In this document: piece by piece, positions 40,943-50,455 of the stretch
Layout: the number at the start of each line of letters is the position of its first letter
How positions within the stretch are numbered: position 1 is the stretch's first letter
DNA from: Boothiomyces macroporosus
Taxonomy: Eukaryota > Chytridiomycota > Chytridiomycetes > Rhizophydiales > Terramycetaceae
NCBI GenBank assembly: GCA_027604185.1
Contig: JADGKB010000086.1
Span: forward strand, 1 to 62,295
Direction of reading: 5' to 3'
DNA length: 62,295 nt
Made by a program: the position numbers and the translations under genes
The notes under the pieces: model-generated
What the model was told of the DNA's origin: nothing
The model's input: only the letters and a program-made list of their open reading frames with translations
Databases searched by the model: none

Positions 40943-42203
40943 TTAGATGATTGGGTTTAGAGCAAACAATACAACAGGCGAGTAGTCTTTATCTCCAATC
41001 AAAGTTTGCAGAGCTTCATCAATGACTTCTTCAGTTGCTCCACCGGATTTATCGATATATGCGTAGTGTTTGTTCAATAAATCACGAACTTTACGCTCTT
41101 GCTTTGGTTTGGACTTTGTTAGTAATAATTACTCTGATATACATTGGCTGGAAGTCTGGTGGTAAACCGTAGCGTAATATACATTCGATAAACAACCGGA
41201 GAACTTTGAGATGGTGCCATGATGCAAACGTTTCACTGAAATTTGCTTTGCATAATCTTACAAGAGAGTTCTACATTAAATGCATTTACCCATTGTTCTT
41301 TTTCAGTCGCTACTATTTCCTGGTACTTTTTCTTTTCGTCGGACAGCAATTCAGGGTTCCATTTGAAATCACGAACAATAAACTTCTTTTCTCTTGCTTT
41401 CGCTGTAAATTCATCAACTATTCTTTGAAATAGCGTAACCGTAAACAAAGCATACTCGTCATCCTCTGCAATCTTTACTGTTGAACGCGGAACAACCATA
41501 TCCGTGATGGTTTCATACTGATCTACCCATTCCTTCATTGAATTCCTGGATTAGGCTTACTTACTTTGGAACAGCAACCACCAAAGTAATTAAATATTCT
41601 GAATCGAGCACAAAATGCTCCTTTTTAACGATATCATTCAAACTTTTCACCAATAGGTTTCCCGTAGTTTTGCGCTGAAGTCCCTGTAGCGTAGCTTTAG
41701 TTACTCCGTAAGCTTGTAATTTAGTTTTCATCACAGCATCGATAGAATTGACTTCCTACAATCAGAATCAAGTACATTTAAAATATTATCCGCAAGTTCC
41801 TTCAAGGTCTTGTCTGAACGGTACTTCATTGTATTCCAAGAAAACGATTCGAGATATAAGGCAACGTTTTCTAGATTAACGAAAAGTACTGTCTCCAACG
41901 TTCAGCATTTGTTTCCACTGTTCTATATCGTTATTCAGCAAGGTTTTTAAACTATCTGCAATTTTCACTACTGCGGCTTCAATCACTGTATCATTTTTAG
42001 CCAATTCGTCCGACAGTACCATCAGCGAATCTAAAGTTCCAACCTGGGTTAACACCAACTACTTTGAATTCTGGAATGTTGAATGGGAATATTTCAGCGT
42101 AATCGTGCTTGGATAGTCTTTCCTTTAGCTTTGCAATGGTATCTTGTTTGGTAGGGTTGGCTGGTGCTGAAATGAACCATTGCGTTGCTGGTTGAGATGA
42201 CAT
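40943..42203 (-). CDS. VMA5: V-type proton ATPase subunit C
   Basis: Introns of 19, 19, 20, 19, 19 and 19 nt give 381 residues, the normal size. Recognisable blocks: N-terminal WFISAPANPTKQDTIAKLKE, VGTLDSLMVLSDELAKND, the ALYLESFSWNTMKYRSDKTL segment, LVVAVPKNSMKEWVDQYE, REKKFIVRDFKWNPELLSDE, the QWNSLVRLCKANFSE block, LRLFIECILRYGLPPDFQPM and C-terminal SPVVLFALNPII. Subunit C clamps the peripheral stalks of the V1 sector onto Vo and is released when the pump is switched off during glucose loss. The whole family fold is covered, and every junction needs a 19-20-nt intron. Confidence 0.94.
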
Positions 42204-42281
42204 TTAGAAAATTGAAAATGTTTTGGATTGTTCGGATTTTATAAGAGTTACAAATGATGGAAAAAGTATATTAGATTAGCG

Positions 42282-43428
42282 CTAAGTGGGCTCTGATCTG
42301 CTACAGCAAAAGGCGAGCATCCATTTGATGTCTATCAGCATGTACTTTAGAGCACGCGTCCAATTCTCATCTTGGTTGAACTGCAACTTGATGGAGGAGT
42401 CTCCTATCCGATCTTTGTTTATCCTTTGTTAGTAGAATATACTTGTAGGGCAGCTTGTACCTTCCGTCCTTGCTTTCAGCATAATCTCCCAGCTCTTTAA
42501 GACACTGAAGGAAGGCAATCAGACCCAAATCAAACCTTCTGTTCCAAAATAGCATTCCTGTAAAGTCGCTGGAACCATGTAGCTCATAAACGGACAAGTC
42601 GCCATCAAGTTTTTCGATTTTTGAAAAGCTTCCTAGAGGTATAATGCGGTAAGATGAGAAGGTAAAGTTTAGCCGCTGCGCTATTGTATCTAAAAGGAGC
42701 GCTGTTTGCCCAATAGCAGCATTAATTTCGGGCCATTCTACCATCCTTGTTGGCAGTCTACCCAATCGCAGACCATTTATAGTTCCAAAAGGACCATCAT
42801 GCCATATCCTAAAGGTATCATTAAAAACATTTGTTTTTGACAATACTTCAAGTCTGCTATTGGCTAGCTCAAATTGGTTATTCACGCTAACTAGATCATC
42901 TTGATGTTCTTGTATTTCCATTTCCAAGGAATTCAATTGTCTCCAATACCTACGTTAATTCAACTTACTCTTGCTCCTGCAGCTCCAATTCTTGAAGCTC
43001 CTGCTCGTATTTCTCAAACTCCAAATCAATCGCCTCTCGTTCTGCTTCCATTTGAATCAACAATTCTTTTGCTTTATCATACCGCCTTTTCAACTAGATT
43101 ACCAATATATTACAAGCTCTACATCATTCTTTGCTACTTTGGTTTCAGGATTATTCTTTAGGAATTGGTCGTAGAGCGCCTGCTCTTTTTTCAAATCATG
43201 AATCTTCTTTTCCAGTGCCGCTACAAACTCTTGCGAACACTCATCGCACATTGGATTATCGATATCGGTTTCCTCTGAAATTAACTTGAACAGCTTGTTT
43301 GCAATTGACAGCCGGTGACTGAGATGACCTCGAGTAGTTTCTGGTATCGGCTGCGGTTCCATTGTGAGTAAAGATGGATCCAGTTGGATTTGCTGTCCAC
43401 ATTGTTGGCAAAAGAAGAGGCGATTCAT
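42282..43428 (-). CDS. ATG6: Beclin-1 / ATG6 (VPS30), PI3-kinase complex subunit
   Basis: Introns of 20, 19 and 19 nt give 362 residues, shorter than the usual 430-550. An N-terminal zinc-type pair (CQQCGQQIQLDPSLL and CDECSQEF) is kept. A coiled coil follows (MEAEREAIDLEFEKYEQEL). The evolutionarily conserved domain shows NVFNDTFRIWHDGPFGTING, LGRLPTRMVEWPEINAAIGQ, YRIIPLGSFSKIE, GMLFWNRRFDLGLIAFLQCL, ALKYMLIDIKWMLAFC. ATG6/VPS30 joins VPS34 and VPS15 to make PI3P for autophagy and endosomal sorting. The region between zinc pair and coiled coil is very short, so a BH3-like stretch appears absent. Its start codon is 23 bp from a divergent gene. Confidence 0.93.
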
Positions 43429-43451
43429 TGCAGATCAAAAAAGTTAAAAAA
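43429..43451. promoter_or_regulatory. 23-bp start-to-start interval (ATG6 / unidentified gene)
   Basis: Two divergent start codons are separated by 23 bp of mostly A and T. If the longer in-frame start at 43374 were used for the plus-strand gene, the coding regions would overlap head-on. Confidence 0.55.
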
Positions 43452-43829
43452 ATGGAATTACAAAATGAAATGACACTGGAGCAAGTGTATGAATGGTTTA
43501 AAGAACAGCCAGTTCCGAACCGCGTCGAAGATACCTACAACGCGCTACTGGCAGATATGGGAAAAGGAGACCATGATCAAACATTGCTGTTTGCCCTTTA
43601 CTGCTATTCATGCAGGTACAATACTCCTATACCTGTATCGATTGAGGAATACGAATTCCTGGTAGAGCTAAACGAAGAGTTGGATACACCTGTTATTGGA
43701 AGAATATTAAACCAGATTGTTCTAGTGCCAGACAAGCAATATTCAAATCCTGGTTTGATACTGGTAATTCAAGGTTAATAATAGCGCAAAGCGGAAAAGT
43801 ACCTTGCCGAAATATCAAAGCTATTCTGA
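43452..43829 (+). CDS. Small conserved-looking protein, unidentified
   Basis: One 21-nt intron near the end gives 118 residues; without splicing the frame would stop at VIQG. The sequence is acidic and helical: MELQNEMTLEQVYEWFKEQP, NRVEDTYNALLADMG, TLLFALYCYSCRYNTPIPVS, IEEYEFLVELNEELDTPVIG, RKAEKYLAEISKLF. No signal peptide or membrane segment. I do not recognise a family. The spliced reading ends in a clean amphipathic helix, which supports the intron. Confidence 0.65.
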
Positions 43830-43999
43830 ACTGAAGCATGTCGAAACAGGACTTTTGTTTCAAGTTTTAAGGCTTTCGCAGGCTTGATTACCAGATGTGT
43901 TCATAGGGGTATTGGATACCTTGAATTCTCTCCCTGTGGAAGGATACCCTTGAATTACACCCTGAAACACAGTAAATACAACTCTAAGGCAATATTATA

Positions 44000-44830
44000 T
44001 TATACAATGGTATCTTGTTCTTTTTCATCTTCAGCAAACATTTCGATTTCCTTGTGTTTCTTCATGTGTTCACGAAGCTCGCCAAAGAATTTCTCCTTGT
44101 CTGTTCTCCAGTAAATTACCAAATCAAACACCCTGCAGAATAGAACAATAACTACGACTACAAATTGTCCATACATGAGAATTGTAGAAATATCTAGCTT
44201 GGAAATTGAATCTAATAAAGCAGTGATGATATTTTCTTCCAAGTTCCAAATAAACATTGCTGCTACCGCCAGTTTGGCCATGAAAAATACAAACGTAATG
44301 AATTCCAGCACCATCCTCCGCAACAATTTCGCTTCGTCCTGATATGGAAACAGAACCAAAAAGTGGACGTTGGCACCAAATAAAAACACCAGGCAAAGGT
44401 ATTTGAAAGCCTTTCTAAAGTTTTTAAAAGTCTTTTTGAGCTTTTGGATTCTAAACATTTCGTAAATCATGAAAACAAAGACTGTCGTGCGATCAGCTAT
44501 TGTGATTGCCAAGAACAGCAAATCAGCCATGTATGATTTGGATGATAACGAAGCCAGTTCATGTATCCATACATAACAAGAAACGAAAATGTAAAACCCA
44601 AACCCAGCACACAGTAAATCGATTCCGTAGTGGCCGTTACCATAAACTGACGGCTCTCCTTGAAATAACAGCTGCTCTAAATTCCACTCCATTTCATTCC
44701 ATTTCTTGTTTCTGATAAGTTCACAGTCTGTGCATTTAGAAGCTGATTCTGCTGATTTAAGCGATGACTGCGACGTCTTTGAAAAGTCTGTCTGAATCTC
44801 CAGCTTCTCTACCAAACCAACTGTCGACAT
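44000..44830 (-). CDS. Multi-pass membrane protein, unidentified
   Basis: A single exon of 276 residues starting MSTVGLVEKLEIQTDFSKTS. About 95 cytosolic residues with a CTDCEL pair precede five or six hydrophobic segments: GIDLLCAGFGFYIFVSCYVW, MADLLFLAITIADRTTVFVF, YLCLVFLFGANVHFLVLFPY, EFITFVFFMAKLAVAAMFIW and TILMYGQFVVVVIVLFCRVF. The tail is charged (KFFGELREHMKKHKEIEMFA, EDEKEQ). An upstream methionine at 44938 is possible but adds a basic lead with no support. No known family recognised. A strong inverted repeat lies 160 bp upstream. Confidence 0.65.
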   Translation of the reverse strand: MSTVGLVEKLEIQTDFSKTSQSSLKSAESASKCTDCELIRNKKWNEMEWNLEQLLFQGEPSVYGNGHYGIDLLCAGFGFYIFVSCYVWIHELASLSSKSYMADLLFLAITIADRTTVFVFMIYEMFRIQKLKKTFKNFRKAFKYLCLVFLFGANVHFLVLFPYQDEAKLLRRMVLEFITFVFFMAKLAVAAMFIWNLEENIITALLDSISKLDISTILMYGQFVVVVIVLFCRVFDLVIYWRTDKEKFFGELREHMKKHKEIEMFAEDEKEQDTIV

Positions 44831-45184
44831 TTTTGAAATTTTCAATTTTTGGTCCTTTTTAAAGGGGCTGGCTTTGTGTGACGTACTTCCAATTCGAGAC
44901 AAGCGAGCACACAAAAAAAGGTGGCTGACTTGAATCATGGGCTCCCGTTACTCATTAAACATATCCTCAATTAGCCGCTAAAGCAATCAGGAGTAATCAT
45001 GGTAGGTGATTACTCCCCTCGCTTTAGAATCGACAGTAAGCTCTTTTATTTTAAAATGTGAAAAGTTTTCGAGATCTACCGGGACCTGATCTTTGGTTTA
45101 ATGCACCGCAGCCTCATTGATAATTTAAAGTTTTATGGTGTTGCGTGATTAAATTTAATATTAATTCTGAATTATTAAAGCCCT
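44831..45184. promoter_or_regulatory. Intergenic region with a perfect 10-bp inverted repeat
   Basis: GGAGTAATCA (44990-44999), a 7-nt loop, then TGATTACTCC (45007-45016) form a perfect 10-bp hairpin. It sits about 160 bp upstream of the membrane-protein start and 170 bp downstream of the DUF1254/1214 stop. A dimeric transcription-factor site is the simplest reading. The rest shows nothing else. Confidence 0.5.
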
Positions 45185-46601
45185 TTATTTTTGTTCAACA
45201 GCTGGAGGCACAAATGATGAGATAAAAGGCTTGGGACTGTACACCCTTAAAAATAATTCAAAAGTTCTGTTTGCTCCCACAGGAAGCCAGTTGGCACTTG
45301 GATTTGCTGGTTGAACAGCCGATACGGTAATTGTCAATGATCCATCTGGATTGTAGATTAATCCTGCAGTTCTATCGCCAATTGAAAATCTCTCAATTGG
45401 ATTCTTTATCAAAAACCCGTAATTTGGATCTCCGAGACCGTAATACGCTGTAATGGACCAAAAACCGTTAGCAGGAGGTAGCTGCTTGAATGTAAACTGG
45501 TACTCATTAGATCCACTATATGGTGCTCCAGTTGTGGCATCCTTCACAGTTTGATAGTATATTGCCATGGTTGGAGGAAGTGCCAAATAGACAGAGAATG
45601 CTACCGCAGCCCTAACCAAATAATTTTCACCAAAGTTGCCAATAATAGAATCACTGGTATCAGACCACCCATTTCCGTACTGCTTTCCAGTTTCCAAAGC
45701 TGCTGCTTGTATTGTCTTTACAATTGATGGTACTTGACGGGCTATTTCAGTCAAAAAAGTGGAATTTGCCTTTGCTTCATCAATCACAGATTCAAATGTT
45801 TTCACGTACTGTGCTGACGCTGGACTATCTGGCTCTACATTCTTTAAACCCAAAAATGCCCATTTCCAAGCAATTGTAGAGTTTTGCAAAGACCCAGAGT
45901 ATTTGCTTGGAGTAATCAATATGTCTTGCAGTGATAATCCTTGTAAAGCTACTTGTGCAAGCAAAGTGCTTAATTTCAAGAGTCGTGGCTCGTCAATTCC
46001 AAATTGAAGTCGTTCGGCTTTATAAGATGAAAGGAAATCTGCAGCTGATTGAGCATCTGTAGAATTATGTCTAGATTAACAAATATTACCGGGCTCGGAC
46101 TAATCCCAATACATCAGAAGTATTGAATTTAATTGCTTTTGCATTTTTCACTTGCGCATACTCATTAGCCTCCTCATCAGTAGTTGCAGGGCCATACAGT
46201 ACATAGTTTCCACCATTTGGGTTCTCGAGAGTAGTAAATCCAAAAACAGAGTTTCCATAAGGATCAATGAAATCAGTGACAACATATCTGCTGTCCTTGG
46301 CTGGTGGAACTGTGATTAACCTTGGAGATTCGCGCAAATCAAAAAGTCCAGCCGCATAGACAGTGTCTAAATTAGGTGTTCAAATACCAACATTTGGAGC
46401 AACAACAGCAGTAAATGTTTCATTTGGTAATAGCGGCTGATTCACTGCAAAGGAATTGTAAGTCTTTGGCACTTTGATAAGCAGGCGAAGTTTGGTTTTC
46501 ACAAACTCAGCAGCTGGGAGAGAGTAGATGAATGCATCCGAAACAGACTGTTGAGCAGCAACTGCTGCAAAGCTAAAAGTGAATATTGCGTGAATCTTCA
46601 T
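45185..46601 (-). CDS. Secreted DUF1254/DUF1214-family protein
   Basis: Introns of 21 and 19 nt give 458 residues with a signal peptide (MKIHAIFTFSFAAVAAQQSV). The N-terminal half holds the DUF1254-type block (AFIYSLPAAEFVKTKLRLL, NVDTVYAAGLFDLRESPRLI, GFTTLENPNGGNYVLYGPA). The C-terminal half matches DUF1214 (YYQTVKDATTGAPYSGSNEY, FTFKQLPPANGFWSITAYYG, GDRTAGLIYNPDGSLTITVS, WLPVGANRTFELFLRVYSP). These domains usually occur together in bacteria and some fungi; their activity is not settled. The conserved asparagine-aspartate-threonine (NVDTVY) and the Trp of NGFWS look intact, so the fold is probably complete. Confidence 0.85.
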
Positions 46602-47297
46602 TTTCCAACTTTTGTTATTGTCGATTCATTTATCCTTTTTGCCCATGTGGTTATAGGCCTTTCCGTTCGCGCACGGTCGGGTTATAAAGCCGAGATGCCA
46701 TACCCTCAATTTAGACCAGACTGTATTCATACCAATGCCATCCTTCAATTCAAATGATTTAATCAACCCAACACTTTCCAATCAATTTTTTCAAGATGCT
46801 ATGGATTCCATTTTGAAACATCGTTCCAAATATATGGAAATTGATCAGTCGAGAATTTCGGTACTCTTCGGCATAATAACGGCTTAGCGGATTGCCTGTT
46901 ACTCGTACTCAGTAAATCAAGGTATGACATCTATCTAATCAGGATATGCTCAGGTTTTTGTATTGGACTATTTAACTGTCAAATGATGCCGAAATAGCTT
47001 TAAGCCTTCGCTAATCAATAGGCAGTTCTCCCTATTTGCTACTGAACAGTCTCGTTCATAATCTTGAAATTTGCGAAATTCGTCTGTTGTGTTCCATAAA
47101 AAAGAAAATGCGGTAGAAACCAGAATAAATAAGAAAATCGTCTACGGAATACTTTACAAGTAGCGCAATTATAACTCTGAATGGTTTCCGGTTGTTCAGA
47201 TGTCCATGACTTGTATAGCCTTCCCAGAAAACAATTTTGCGGATTTTTGCCCGCTGCGTGACCATGATCAAATTTTACATTTTTACAAGCCTCGGGA
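46602..47297. other. Divergent intergenic region, DUF1254/1214 protein to MFS symporter
   Basis: About 0.7 kb. A TATA-like GGTTATAAAG lies at about 46680, in the orientation of the plus strand. No gene is supported; minus-strand frames at 47039-47308 are Cys- and Phe-rich but have no family match and overlap the MFS start. Confidence 0.4.
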
Positions 47298-48793
47298 ATG
47301 GAATCCACAGTCTATATATTACAAGAGGATCAGGAACTGTCAAAAGATACTACGGATCTCAAGTTAATAGTTCTCGCAGGTATGGGAGGGACTCTGATAG
47401 AGTGGTAAAAAGCTGCTTATTCAGGTACGACTTTTTTGTTTATGGGATTCTTGCAACCATTCTGGCACCAAAGTTTTACAAAGCAGACACACCAGAAGGA
47501 GCTTTAATTATATGGCTTAGTGCATTTGCAGTTGGATATGTCGTTAAACCAATCGGAGCGCTGTTGTTTGGACACTTGGGGGATAAATATGGCCGAAAAG
47601 TTAGCTTTATTGCTACTCTAAGCATAATGGGGCTTGCAACGTTTCTAATGGGCTGTCTACCAACTTACGATCATATTGGTGTCGCTGCCGGCTATATCCT
47701 TTTTGTTTTACGACTGATTCAAGGAATAGCACATGGTGGCGAGTATGGTGCAGCGGCTGTTTATATTGGAGAGCACTCTCCGAAGGGTAAAAGAGGATAC
47801 TATACTGGCTTTATCCAATTCACTCCTAGTTTGGGGATGGCGTTGTCGCTGTTAGTTACTATAATCTGTAATTTAGCGATGGGGCAAGAGCAATTCTCTA
47901 ACTGGGGATGGAGGATTCCGTTTCTGCTGTCTATATTCCTTGTTGCAGTTTCATTGTACATTAGATTTAAACTGGATGAATCCCCAATTTATGAAAAGGC
48001 CGTTGAAGAGGGCCGCCACTCGAAAACTCCTCTCATGAATACGTTTTGTAAATGGGAAAATCTAAAGCGAATCCTCACTGCTTTCTTTGGCTGCTGTGTT
48101 GGAATTGGAGTTGCATTTTATACGATATCATTCTATGCATTGTTCTACCTTCAGACAACCTTACACTATGATAATGTTGCTGCTTGGTCAGTTTTATGTG
48201 CTGCAGTTGGTCTTGCAACTCCCTTTGGTTTCTACTTTGCTCACTTATCGGATATCTATGGGAGAAAAAGGTTTATGGTTATCGGATTGGCTCTTAGTGT
48301 TGTATCTTGGTATCCTATCTTTGTTGCTCTTCGTGCGTTAGGTCCGTATGAAGATCCAACGGCCGCAATTTTGGTGAAATCTGCATCTTACAATCCATAC
48401 CTGTCATCTTTTCTGATATTCCTCACGGTTGCATTCTGTGCAATTGCGTACGGTAAGATTCTTTAACCTTTAGGGCCGATTGGAGCATTTATGGTTGAAC
48501 TATTTCCTACCCCCGTTAGATATACCAGCCTAAGTGTCCCATATCACACTGCAGGGGTAATTAGCGGTGCTACCCCGTTGATTGCTGTTTCTCTGACAGC
48601 GAAAACGGGAAACTTGTACGCAGGTTTGTGGTTCCCACTTATAATGGTTACATTCTCTGTTTTATTTATAGTGTTTTTCTCACCCGAAACTTACTTGGTT
48701 GACATAGAAGAGTTGGGTAATTCAGTCAAACCTGTAAATCAACTTTTTACTAGTGACTTTACCGAGACCACTGAAACTATTATCGACGAATAA
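47298..48793 (+). CDS. Major facilitator superfamily proton symporter (MHS/shikimate-ProP type)
   Basis: Introns of 20 and 21 nt give 484 residues. Removing the first joins GTLIEW to YDFFVYGILATILAPKFY, the signature TM1 of the metabolite:H+ symporter family. The loop 2-3 motif is GHLGDKYGRKVSFIATLSIM. LRLIQGIAHGGEYGAAAVYI is TM4 with the conserved GGEYG. GRHSKTPL marks the central loop, and AHLSDIYGRKRFMVIG is the repeated motif in the second half. ELFPTPVRYTSLSVPYH closes TM11. Twelve segments are expected. Substrates of this family include shikimate, proline/betaine, alpha-ketoglutarate and citrate; the exact one cannot be told. In fungi such genes often look bacterial-like, so transfer is possible, yet the local-type introns show long residence. 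Confidence 0.88.
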
Positions 48794-49330
48794 AGTTAAA
48801 GTATTCTGCTTTGCTTTCATGATATCCTTGCACTATTTGAGCATAGAATTCTCCAATATGGAATATCCAAACAGTTTCACGATCAAAATACAGCCTCATA
48901 TTTCAAACGTGCAACAAATAAGTTAACAAGCAATCTAGAGTAATCAGAGCAAATCCCTATTGGTTCAGGGATGTCAAGTGTGAATGGACGGCAGTTGTGC
49001 TTTTCTAGTAAGGATAAAAATTCTGCTCCATCAACCAACAGATCGTGTGGCTGACTCCACCAAGCTGGGGCACAGTGCCACACACATTCGACATAAAAAG
49101 TTGAAAAAAAGTAGACCATAAATATCGGTGCAGGCGTTTGTGATGGATTAGTTCCACTCAGTGTCTATGACTACAGCAACCGATAATATTTACTCTGGTT
49201 TATGGTATCCAATTGGGATGCTGACTATATGTGCCATTTGCATGTACTTTTTCAGTCCTGAAACCTACAAGAGAGATATCTCTGAACTTGGCGGACAAAA
49301 CGAAAAGAATAAATGCTGATTTTGTTTATT
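48794..49330. other. Intergenic region downstream of MFS symporter with a relic
   Basis: Contains an MFS C-terminal relic (49155-49319). A minus-strand 78-residue frame (48883-49119) reads PAWWSQPHDLLVDGAEFLSL and looks protein-like, but I could not link it to any family or exon. Confidence 0.4.
49155..49319 (+). pseudogene. C-terminal relic of a second MFS symporter
   Basis: SVSMTTATDNIYSGLWYPIG followed by CMYFFSPETYKRDISELGGQ lines up with the end of the intact symporter upstream (AVSLTAKTGNLYAGLWFPLI and VFFSPETYLVDIEELGN) and stops at TGA 49317-49319. The rest of that copy is absent. It is the tail of a tandem duplicate lost by deletion. Confidence 0.8.
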
Positions 49331-50344
49331 CTAAATATAGCAGAGCACCAGTATAATAAAGATCCAGTTGTTGGCCTTCCAGGCAGCACTTGGCAATGGA
49401 GATGTATCTGTGGTGGAAGTAATACCTGCCCAGGATTTTAATACAGTTGCAAACCCAAACAAATTCTGCGGTATTTGTGAAGAGTGTTCTATGGTGCCAT
49501 TCAGATTAGTGTCTCTGTTCATTGTGCTATAGGATAGAAAAGAAAGCCAAGTGTTTTGATTTGCATAGTCTACCAACTGTTTAGCGTCATCAAGCCCAAA
49601 TACAAAATCAGTGTTTTGTCCAATAACCGGAACTATTCCTAATCCAACATTCTGTACTCTGGTCTGGTTTATATAAGCTTTTGTCCCTTCTACAGCAGAG
49701 ATGGCATATTTAACGGCAGTACCGTTTGAGACACAGCAAGCATAGTTTCCAGCAATTATATTAACTGAAGTTACTGCGACGTTGTGTTGAAATGCAGACT
49801 TGAGTACCTCCATTCCATGAATATCAATGCCAGTAGTGTCTGAAGGCAGCGTGAACGAAATCTTTAAATTTGGATTGTTCTTTTGCAGGGTAGCCAATGC
49901 CTGGCTTCTAATATCATTCGTCTGCTGAAATGCATCCAAATACCCAGTAAATGGGGTATAAATTGTGATGAAATTAGCACCGTAGGCAGAAATTACTGAC
50001 TGATATTTCGTAACCAATTCATCAGCACTTGTACAGTTTTCCGCAATTTCAAATCCATCATCGCTTCCGAATGACAGAATTACATCGCCGCCATTATTCC
50101 TCAAATTACTTATTGTGCTTGCATAGAATCCACTTGTTGAATTGGCAGTAATATTTCCTTGCCAAGCTGGGAATCCACTGCTATCACTGATAATTGGGCC
50201 AATGGTATAGTACTGAATTCCAGTTTGTCGTTGGGCAATATTGATGTCGAACCGAGGGTGGATGGTAATATCAACATACGGAGCTAGAAGCTTTGTTGGC
50301 CATTGGGAGCAAGCAACTCCCGCTATGAATAGTGCAGTTTTCAT
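49331..50344 (-). CDS. GPI-type secreted GH18-like protein lacking the catalytic acid, copy A
   Basis: A single exon of 337 residues. A signal peptide (MKTALFIAGVACSQWP) precedes KLLAPYVDITIHPRFDI, YYTIGPIISDSSGFPAWQGN and LRNNGGDVILSFGSDDGFEI, the beta-strand 1 to 3 region of GH18 chitinase-like TIM barrels. Where an active enzyme has DxxDxDxE, this copy reads FITIYTPFTGY, so the acid is gone. Later barrel blocks (SFTLPSDTTGIDIHGMEVLK, FLSYSTMNRDTN) remain. The hydrophobic C terminus (WIFIILVLCYI after a Ser/Thr/Pro stretch) looks like a GPI signal. It may be a chitin- or glycan-binding surface lectin. Confidence 0.78.
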   Translation of the reverse strand: MKTALFIAGVACSQWPTKLLAPYVDITIHPRFDINIAQRQTGIQYYTIGPIISDSSGFPAWQGNITANSTSGFYASTISNLRNNGGDVILSFGSDDGFEIAENCTSADELVTKYQSVISAYGANFITIYTPFTGYLDAFQQTNDIRSQALATLQKNNPNLKISFTLPSDTTGIDIHGMEVLKSAFQHNVAVTSVNIIAGNYACCVSNGTAVKYAISAVEGTKAYINQTRVQNVGLGIVPVIGQNTDFVFGLDDAKQLVDYANQNTWLSFLSYSTMNRDTNLNGTIEHSSQIPQNLFGFATVLKSWAGITSTTDTSPLPSAAWKANNWIFIILVLCYI

Positions 50345-50455
50345 TTGATTTGGTAACCACGTCGGAGTTTTTTCTTGGTGCTTGAATTGGGTTTCACGTG
50401 AATGGAAATCAAGATGGAATACAATCTCGAATCAAGTTATATTCTACTGTTTTAT

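Noticed and set aside
48883..49119. 78-residue minus frame (PAWWSQPHDLLVDGAEFLSL)
   Set aside because: Protein-like composition but no family, no exon partner, and it lies in a zone of gene relics.
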